Source of the DNA: Clostridia bacterium
GTDB taxonomy: Bacteria; Bacillota_A; Clostridia; UMGS1810
Length of the DNA stretch: 12,256 nucleotides
Direction: 5' to 3'
NCBI GenBank assembly: GCA_017437345.1
Contig: JAFSBJ010000114.1
Coordinates: 1-12,256 of the forward strand
Of this stretch, positions 7,147 to 12,256 are shown in pieces (the stretch's first letter is position 1; every line of letters starts with the position of its first letter). Both the position numbers and the translations under genes were made by a program. A model generated the notes under the pieces. It was not told the DNA's origin. It saw only the letters and a list, made by a program, of their open reading frames with translations, and did not search any database.

Positions 7147-7992
7147 TTACACTCCGCTATACGCCGAGAAGCCTCCGTCAACAGGAATAACAATTCCGTT
7201 AACAAAGCTTGACGCGTCCTTTGAAACTAAGAATAACAGCGCACCGATAAGTTCTTCCGCTTTTCCGAATCTTCCCATTGGGGTGCTGCCAAGAATCTTT
7301 TCTGTTCTTGGGGTTGGGGTCTTATCCTCATTAAACAAAAGCTTCTCGTTCTGCTTTGTTACAAAAAATCCGGGTGCGATTGCGTTGCAACGGATATTCG
7401 TTTTTGAGAAATGAACTGCGAGCCACTGGGTGAAGTTGGAAATTGCCGCCTTCGCCCCTGAATATGCAGGAATTTTGGTAAGAGGAGTATAAGCATTCAT
7501 ACTCGAAACATTGATGATGCTTGCGTCTTCTTTATCGAGCATATCCTGTGCGAAAACCTGAGTCGGGAGAAGTGTTCCTAAAAAGTTAAGATTGAAAACA
7601 AACTCAACCCCTTCTTTGTCTAAATCAAAGAAGGTTTTCATTTTACCCATATCCTCAGGAGTAAAATATTCATTATCCGTTGTTGCCTTAGGGTTGTTTC
7701 CGCCAGCACCGTTTATAAGTATATCGCAGGAGCCAAAGTCGGAAAGAATTGCTTTATGAGCTTCCTCTATGCTTTCTCTGCTTAAAACATTACACGCATA
7801 GCCTTTTGCAATTCCGCCATCTTTTGCAATTTTGTCGGCATTTATCTTTGCCGCCTCTTCGTTTATATCAAGGAGGGCAATTTTTGCCCCTGTTTTAGAA
7901 AGAGCCTCAGCAAAGATTGAGCAGAGAACTCCGCCTGCACCTGTTACAACAACAACTTTATCTTTTAAATCAATTTCAAAAGGTAATTTCAT
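7147..7992 (-). CDS. uxuB: SDR-family D-mannonate oxidoreductase (fructuronate reductase, Gram-positive type)
   Basis: A short-chain dehydrogenase/reductase of 281 aa. Position between uxuA and uxaC supports the NAD(P)H-linked interconversion of D-fructuronate and D-mannonate, as assigned to the SDR-type UxuB/YjmF proteins of Bacillus. This is a different fold from the long-chain UxuB of E. coli. Visible elements are the Rossmann motif VVVTGAGGVLC (14-24), NGAGG (94-98), the catalytic Ser of NVSSMNAY (161-168), YSGAK with Tyr177 and Lys181, RCNAIAPGFF (201-210) and PVDGG (270-274). The usual TGxxxGxG is altered to TGAGGVLC, which I recall as common in this subfamily. The start is the ATG with AAAGGA 7 bases upstream; the frame is open further upstream, but only as overlap with uxuA. 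It begins 4 bases after the uxuA stop. Specificity rests on context; other sugar-acid dehydrogenases look similar. Confidence 0.88.
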   Translation of the reverse strand: MKLPFEIDLKDKVVVVTGAGGVLCSIFAEALSKTGAKIALLDINEEAAKINADKIAKDGGIAKGYACNVLSRESIEEAHKAILSDFGSCDILINGAGGNNPKATTDNEYFTPEDMGKMKTFFDLDKEGVEFVFNLNFLGTLLPTQVFAQDMLDKEDASIINVSSMNAYTPLTKIPAYSGAKAAISNFTQWLAVHFSKTNIRCNAIAPGFFVTKQNEKLLFNEDKTPTPRTEKILGSTPMGRFGKAEELIGALLFLVSKDASSFVNGIVIPVDGGFSAYSGV

Positions 7993-7996
7993 TTTA

Positions 7997-9034
7997 TTAT
8001 CCTTTCCTTTTTTCAAGAGTTTCCCATATTCCTGCCATATACATAGCGCCCAGCGCTCTGTCATAAAGGCCATAGCCCGGCTTTCCTGTTTCGCCCCAAA
8101 TCATTCTTCCGTGGTCAGGGCGGATATACCCGTCAAAACCGCAGTCGTGGTAAGCTTTTAAAATTTCAACCACATCAAGTGAGCCACACTCTGAAAGATG
8201 TCCGCTTTCTTCAAAGGAACCATCTTCAAGAATTTTTATATTTCTTATATGAGCGAAATGAATTCTTCCCATACTTCCATATTTCTTAACCATAGCAACA
8301 TAGTCGTTAAACTTAGCGCAACCAAGACTTCCGCTGCAAAGGGTTAAGCCGTGGTGCTTATCGTCATATAAAGCTAAAAATCTGTCGAGATTTTCTTCGT
8401 TTGTTATAATTCTCGGAATACCGAAAATCGGCCACGGCGGATCGTCCGGATGTATTGCCATATTAACATCGCACTCAACAGCCACGGGCATAATCTCTTT
8501 TATGAAATATTCAAGGTTCTTCCAAAGACCTTCTTCTCCGATTTCCTGATAAGCCTTAATTAAATCAGAAACCTCATCAGGAGAATAGGATGAATCCCAG
8601 CCGGGAAGTGTTAATTTTGTGGGGTCCATTTTGTCAACATCAGATTTATGATAAACAAGAGATGTTGAGCCGTCTTCGTTTATCCATTCAAGATTAGACC
8701 TTGTCCAGTCGAAAACAGGCATAAAGTTATAGCAGACACATTTAACCCCCATTTTGGCAACGCGTCTGATATTTTCCTTAAATACTTCTATGTATTCTTT
8801 ATATCTTCCCCGACCAAGCTTTATGTCCTCGTGAACAGGGATAGATTCAATAACCTCCATAGTAAGCCCGTTTCGGTTACAAGCGTTTTTAATTTCTTCA
8901 ATTTCCTTCTCTTCCCAAACCGTTCCAACCTGCTTATAAACCGCAGTTGTTATATCGGAGATGCAAGGAATTTGTCTGATTTTTTCAAGCGTTACGGGGT
9001 CGCTTTCCCCATACCACCGGAATGTCATTTTCAT
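7997..9034 (-). CDS. uxuA: Mannonate dehydratase
   Basis: UxuA dehydrates D-mannonate to 2-keto-3-deoxy-D-gluconate in the cytoplasm, using a divalent metal in a TIM-barrel fold. The 345-aa product is near the shorter Gram-positive form; the E. coli enzyme is about 394 aa. Motifs include FRWYGESDPV (5-14), YNFMPVFDWTR (102-112), MAIHPDDPPWPIFGIPRI (192-209, metal-site His195), LCSGSLG (232-238), FAHIRN (260-265), ESGHLSECGSLD (276-287), RPDHGRMIW (305-313) and GYGLYDRALGAMYMAGIWE (320-338). The start ATG has AAAGGTGA 6 bases upstream (9041-9048). It is the first gene of the operon, and its 3' end supplies the ribosome binding site of the SDR gene. The promoter at 9065-9093 drives the set. Confidence 0.95.
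   Translation of the reverse strand: MKMTFRWYGESDPVTLEKIRQIPCISDITTAVYKQVGTVWEEKEIEEIKNACNRNGLTMEVIESIPVHEDIKLGRGRYKEYIEVFKENIRRVAKMGVKCVCYNFMPVFDWTRSNLEWINEDGSTSLVYHKSDVDKMDPTKLTLPGWDSSYSPDEVSDLIKAYQEIGEEGLWKNLEYFIKEIMPVAVECDVNMAIHPDDPPWPIFGIPRIITNEENLDRFLALYDDKHHGLTLCSGSLGCAKFNDYVAMVKKYGSMGRIHFAHIRNIKILEDGSFEESGHLSECGSLDVVEILKAYHDCGFDGYIRPDHGRMIWGETGKPGYGLYDRALGAMYMAGIWETLEKRKG
8000..8005 (-). promoter_or_regulatory. Ribosome binding site of the SDR gene, inside the uxuA 3' end
   Basis: On the minus strand AAAGGA lies 7 bases before the ATG at 7992 and overlaps the last codons of uxuA. It decides the SDR start against upstream in-frame starts that would give an unrelated 27-residue extension. 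Confidence 0.8.
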
Positions 9035-9064
9035 AAGGCATCACCTTTTTCCAATTTTTCTTTC

Positions 9065-9093
9065 ATTATACAATACTCTCCCTCAAAAAGCAA
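9065..9093 (-). promoter_or_regulatory. Probable sigma-A promoter of the uxuA-uxuB-uxaC operon
   Basis: On the minus strand a perfect TATAAT (9065-9070) is preceded, with a 17-base spacer, by TTGCTT (9088-9093), a weak -35 matching the first three consensus bases. The -10 lies 30 bases before the uxuA start. It is much weaker at -35 than the DUF4838 promoters and shares no spacer sequence with them, so co-regulation by one operator is not evident. Confidence 0.65.
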
Positions 9094-9118
9094 TACCTTT
9101 TTCGGCCATTATATAACC

Positions 9119-9149
9119 AAAAAAGACCACGCCGTCGGCGTGGTCTTTT
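9119..9149 (-). terminator. Rho-independent terminator of the PFOR gene
   Basis: A 13-bp stem, AAAAGACCACGCC (9121-9133) with GGCGTGGTCTTTT (9137-9149), is GC-rich at its core with a three-base loop. On the minus strand it ends in six T. It starts about 8 bases after the PFOR stop and insulates the uronate operon from PFOR transcription. The plus-strand T-run is shorter, so minus is the working direction. Confidence 0.9.
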
Positions 9150-9156
9150 AATTTTA

Positions 9157-12100
9157 TTAGTTGTTTGCCATTCTCTTGTATACTTCGTATCTATCGAGAA
9201 GGTCTTTTTCTGCCTTATCAAAGAGCTCAACTGCTACTTCAGGATATGCTTTCTTGAGCATCAAGTAACGGTTTTCGCCTTCTAAGAATTCAGCGATTGT
9301 GCCTGTTGGCTCCTTAGAATCGAGAATGAATGGATTCTTGCCTTCAGCTTTAAGCTCAGGGTTGAATCTCCAGAGGTGCCAGTAACCTGTCTGAACAGCC
9401 TTCTTCTCTTCTGCGATTGTGTTAGCCATACCAACCTTAATACCGTGGTTGATACATGGAGCATAAGCGATGATTAAAGATGGACCCGGATAAGCTTCCG
9501 CTTCCTTGATTGCCTTGAACGCCTGATTCATATCAGCGCCGAGAGCGATCTGAGCAACATATACATAGCCGTATGTTGTTGCAATCATACCAAGGTCTTT
9601 CTTCTTTGTCTTCATACCTGCAGCAGCAAACTTAGCAACAGCACCTGTTGGTGTAGCCTTAGATGCCTGACCGCCTGTATTTGAGTAAACTTCTGTATCT
9701 ACAACGAAGATGTTAATGTCTTCGCCGGATGCGATAACGTGGTCAAGACCGCCGTAACCGATATCATAAGCCCAGCCGTCGCCGCCGAATGCCCAGATAG
9801 AACGCTTAATTAAGAAGTCTGTTCTGTCTGCGATTTCGCGGATTGCTGGATTTGACATATCTTCCTTGCCGATTAAAGCAATAATGTCTTTTGCAGCAGC
9901 CTTAGAAGCTTCAGCGTTGTCCTTACCCTCGATCCAAGCCTTGAAAGCGTCAGCAAGTTCTGGAGCAACAGTGTCCATAACTGCGTTCATACGGTTTACA
10001 AGTGTCTTTCTGACTTTCTTGTTAGCAGCAACCATACCAAGACCGAATTCAGCGTTATCTTCGAAGAGTGAGTTAGCCCAAGCCGGACCCTTGCCTTCTG
10101 CGTTCTTGCAGTATGGCATTGAAGGAGCAGAGCCGCCCCAGATTGATGTACAACCTGTTGCGTTAGCAACCATCATTCTGTCACCGAAGAGCTGAGTGAT
10201 AAGCTTAATATAAGGTGTTTCACCACAGCCTGCACAAGCGCCGGAGAATTCGAGCATTGGTGTTGCAAACTGAGAGTTCTTGAATGTCTTCATAATATCG
10301 AGGTCGTTCTGCTTTGTTGGGATTGTCATAGCGAAATCCCAGTTTGGAGCTTCGATATCAGCAACCTCATCGATTGGCTTCATTGTGAGAGCCTTTTCCT
10401 TAGCAGGACAAACCTGAGCACAAACGCCACAGCCGAGACAGTCAAGAGGAGAAACCTGCATTCTGTACTGCATACCTGCGATACCGTTTGCATTCTTTGT
10501 TGCAAAACTTTCTGGCTTCTTAGCAGCTTCGTCTTCTGTTAAGAGAACAGGACGGATAGCAGCGTGAGGACAAACGAGTGAACACTGGTTACACTGGATA
10601 CACTTGTCAATATCCCAAACAGGAACATTAACTGCAACGCCTCTCTTTTCGTATCTTGATGTGCCTGTTTCAAAAGTACCATCTTCCATTCCTAAGAATG
10701 TTGATACAGGAAGCTTGTTACCAGCCTGAGCATTTACAGGTTCAACAATCTTACTGATAAATTCAGGAATATCTTTCTTAGCTGCATCTGCGTCAACTGC
10801 ATCTTTCCAAGCAGCCGGAACTTCAACCTTAACAAGAGCTTCGATAGCACCGTCAACTGCATCGCAGTTCATCTTAACGATTTCGTCACCCTTCTTGCCG
10901 TATGTCTTCTTGATTGCGCCCTTGATAAGTTCAACAGCTTCATCAAAAGGAATAACATTAGCGAGCTTGAAGAATGCGCTCTGTGTTACCATGTTAATTC
11001 TGTTAGGACCAAGACCAACCTTAACCGCAACATCAACAGCGTTGATTGTGTAGAAGTTAATGTCGTTTTCAGCTAAGTATCTCTTAACCTTTGCAGGGAG
11101 CTTTTCGTCAAGTTCTTCTGGGCTCCATACGCAGTTGAGTAAGAATGTACCGCCCTTTTTGAGTCCTTCAAGTACATCATACTGATGAACATAAGCAGGC
11201 TTATGACAAGCGATATAGTCAGCTTCGTCAAGAAGATAAGTTGACTTAATCGGCTTTTTACCAAATCTTAAATGAGACATTGTTACGCCGCCTGACTTCT
11301 TTGAGTCATAATCAAAGTATGCCTGAGCGTAAAGGTCTGTGTTGTCACCAATAATCTTGATTGCGTCCTTGTTAGCACCAACTGTTCCGTCAGAACCAAA
11401 GCCCCAGAACTTACAACGAGTAGCGCCTTCTGGAGCTGCATTGATTTTTTCAGGAAGTTCGAGAGAAAGATTTGTTACATCATCCACGATGCCGATTGTG
11501 AAGTTGTTCTTTGGCTTTTCAGCATCAAGATTATTGAATACAGCGAGGAGCTGTGTTGGAGTTGTATCCTTTGAACCGAGGCCGTATCTTCCGCCAACGA
11601 TTAATGGAGCGTTTTCCTTACCTGTGAATAAGTTACAAACATCAAGGTAAAGTGGTTCACCAAGTGAACCTGGTTCTTTTGTTCTGTCTAAAACAGCGAT
11701 TTTCTTAACTGTCTTTGGAAGAACATCGAAGAAATATTTAGCGGAGAATGGACGATAAAGGTGAACTTTAACAACACCAACTTTTCCGCCTCTTGCGTTA
11801 ATATAATCAACTGTTTCTTCAAGTGCTTCACAAACGCTACCCATAGCGATAATAACTTTTTCAGCATCAGCTGCACCGTAGTAGTTAAATGGCTTGTATT
11901 CTCTGCCTGTAATCTTGGAGATTTCAACCATGTAGTCATTTACGATGTCAGGAACAGCGTCATAGAATTTGTTTGAAGCTTCTCTACCCTGGAAGTAGAT
12001 ATCAGAGTTCTGAGCAGTACCACGAAGAACAGGGTGTTCAGGGTTTAATGCTCTGTCTTTAAATTCCTTGAGTGCTTCTTTATCAAGAAGTCTTTCAAGG

Positions 12101-12256
12101 TCCGCGTATTCCATAACTTCAACCTTCTGGATTTCGTGAGAAGTTCTGAAGCCGTCAAAGAAATGAAGGAAAGGAACACGGCTCTTTATGGTTGCAAGGT
12201 GAGCAAGACCGCCAAGGTCCATAACTTCCTGAACACTGCCTGATGCCAAAAGGGCA
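9157..12256 (-). CDS. nifJ: Pyruvate:ferredoxin (flavodoxin) oxidoreductase, N-terminus outside window
   Basis: This enzyme oxidises pyruvate with coenzyme A to acetyl-CoA and CO2 and reduces ferredoxin; it is a cytoplasmic core enzyme of anaerobes. The frame is open to the window edge and gives 1032 visible residues. Against a usual length near 1170, roughly 140 N-terminal residues (part of the pyruvate-binding domain I) are missing. Visible in order are LASGSVQEVMDL and HFFDGFRTSHEIQK (domain I), the CoA-binding and linker domains, two ferredoxin-type clusters CIQCNQCSLVCP (about 10567-10602) and CLGCGVCAQVCP (about 10405-10440), GACAGCGETPY with cysteines of the third cluster, and the thiamine diphosphate site GDGWAYDIGYGG plus NTGGQ (about 9668-9682). 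A conserved cysteine in APCINHG lies near the C-terminus. All domains are in one chain and no frameshift is seen. A TTG near the window edge is an internal codon, not a start. Confidence 0.97.
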   Translation of the reverse strand, partial: ALLASGSVQEVMDLGGLAHLATIKSRVPFLHFFDGFRTSHEIQKVEVMEYADLERLLDKEALKEFKDRALNPEHPVLRGTAQNSDIYFQGREASNKFYDAVPDIVNDYMVEISKITGREYKPFNYYGAADAEKVIIAMGSVCEALEETVDYINARGGKVGVVKVHLYRPFSAKYFFDVLPKTVKKIAVLDRTKEPGSLGEPLYLDVCNLFTGKENAPLIVGGRYGLGSKDTTPTQLLAVFNNLDAEKPKNNFTIGIVDDVTNLSLELPEKINAAPEGATRCKFWGFGSDGTVGANKDAIKIIGDNTDLYAQAYFDYDSKKSGGVTMSHLRFGKKPIKSTYLLDEADYIACHKPAYVHQYDVLEGLKKGGTFLLNCVWSPEELDEKLPAKVKRYLAENDINFYTINAVDVAVKVGLGPNRINMVTQSAFFKLANVIPFDEAVELIKGAIKKTYGKKGDEIVKMNCDAVDGAIEALVKVEVPAAWKDAVDADAAKKDIPEFISKIVEPVNAQAGNKLPVSTFLGMEDGTFETGTSRYEKRGVAVNVPVWDIDKCIQCNQCSLVCPHAAIRPVLLTEDEAAKKPESFATKNANGIAGMQYRMQVSPLDCLGCGVCAQVCPAKEKALTMKPIDEVADIEAPNWDFAMTIPTKQNDLDIMKTFKNSQFATPMLEFSGACAGCGETPYIKLITQLFGDRMMVANATGCTSIWGGSAPSMPYCKNAEGKGPAWANSLFEDNAEFGLGMVAANKKVRKTLVNRMNAVMDTVAPELADAFKAWIEGKDNAEASKAAAKDIIALIGKEDMSNPAIREIADRTDFLIKRSIWAFGGDGWAYDIGYGGLDHVIASGEDINIFVVDTEVYSNTGGQASKATPTGAVAKFAAAGMKTKKKDLGMIATTYGYVYVAQIALGADMNQAFKAIKEAEAYPGPSLIIAYAPCINHGIKVGMANTIAEEKKAVQTGYWHLWRFNPELKAEGKNPFILDSKEPTGTIAEFLEGENRYLMLKKAYPEVAVELFDKAEKDLLDRYEVYKRMANN

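Noticed and set aside
7993..8073. 27-residue N-terminal extension of the SDR protein
   Set aside because: It overlaps the C-terminal coding part of uxuA in another frame, while the ATG at 7992 has a well-placed ribosome binding site and begins a normal SDR N-terminus.
9108..9113. Second TATAAT on the minus strand upstream of uxuA
   Set aside because: Its -35 would fall inside the PFOR terminator stem without any match to TTGACA; the one at 9065-9070 is better placed.
12247..12249. TTG as start codon of the PFOR gene
   Set aside because: The frame continues upstream to the window edge with family sequence (ALLASGSVQEVMD), so this is an internal leucine codon.

Overview
The window looks like chromosomal DNA of an anaerobic, probably gut- or rumen-associated member of the Clostridia. 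The reasons are the moderately AT-rich sequence, strong purine-rich ribosome binding sites, consensus sigma-A promoters, compact U-tailed terminators, a pyruvate:ferredoxin oxidoreductase, and a hexuronate pathway of the Gram-positive type with an SDR-type fructuronate reductase. The genus cannot be told from the sequence alone. No tRNA, rRNA, CRISPR array, insertion sequence or phage gene was found, and no stretch over 300 bases lacks a gene.

Left half, plus strand (1-5872): three tandem paralogous genes encode proteins of about 660 residues. The first is cut by the window start. All are recognised as DUF4838-type proteins: an alpha-glucuronidase/hexosaminidase-like N-terminal domain, a probable TIM-barrel core and a helical C-terminal region. 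None has a signal peptide, so they should be cytoplasmic. Each gene ends in its own terminator. The second and third start from nearly identical, near-perfect extended -10 promoters, so the array is three separate transcription units, not an operon.

Right of centre, minus strand (5917-9034): a tight three-gene operon, uxuA, an SDR-type uxuB and uxaC, with gaps of 3-4 bases. Together they convert D-glucuronate to D-fructuronate, D-mannonate and 2-keto-3-deoxy-D-gluconate. The operon converges on the DUF4838 array and shares a bidirectional terminator with it. The glucuronate isomerase is unusually short because two internal segments are missing.

Right edge, minus strand (9157-12256): pyruvate:ferredoxin oxidoreductase, with its N-terminus outside the window and its own strong terminator. 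It is central anaerobic metabolism and probably unrelated to the uronate genes.

How they may work together (inference): intracellular DUF4838 proteins encoded beside a complete glucuronate-to-KDG module suggest that they process imported, glucuronate-containing oligosaccharides, with the freed uronic acid entering the uxaC-uxuB-uxuA pathway. KDG kinase and aldolase, a sugar transporter and a regulator are not in this window. The DUF4838 array, its duplicated promoter and the compact UxaC are the parts most worth following up.
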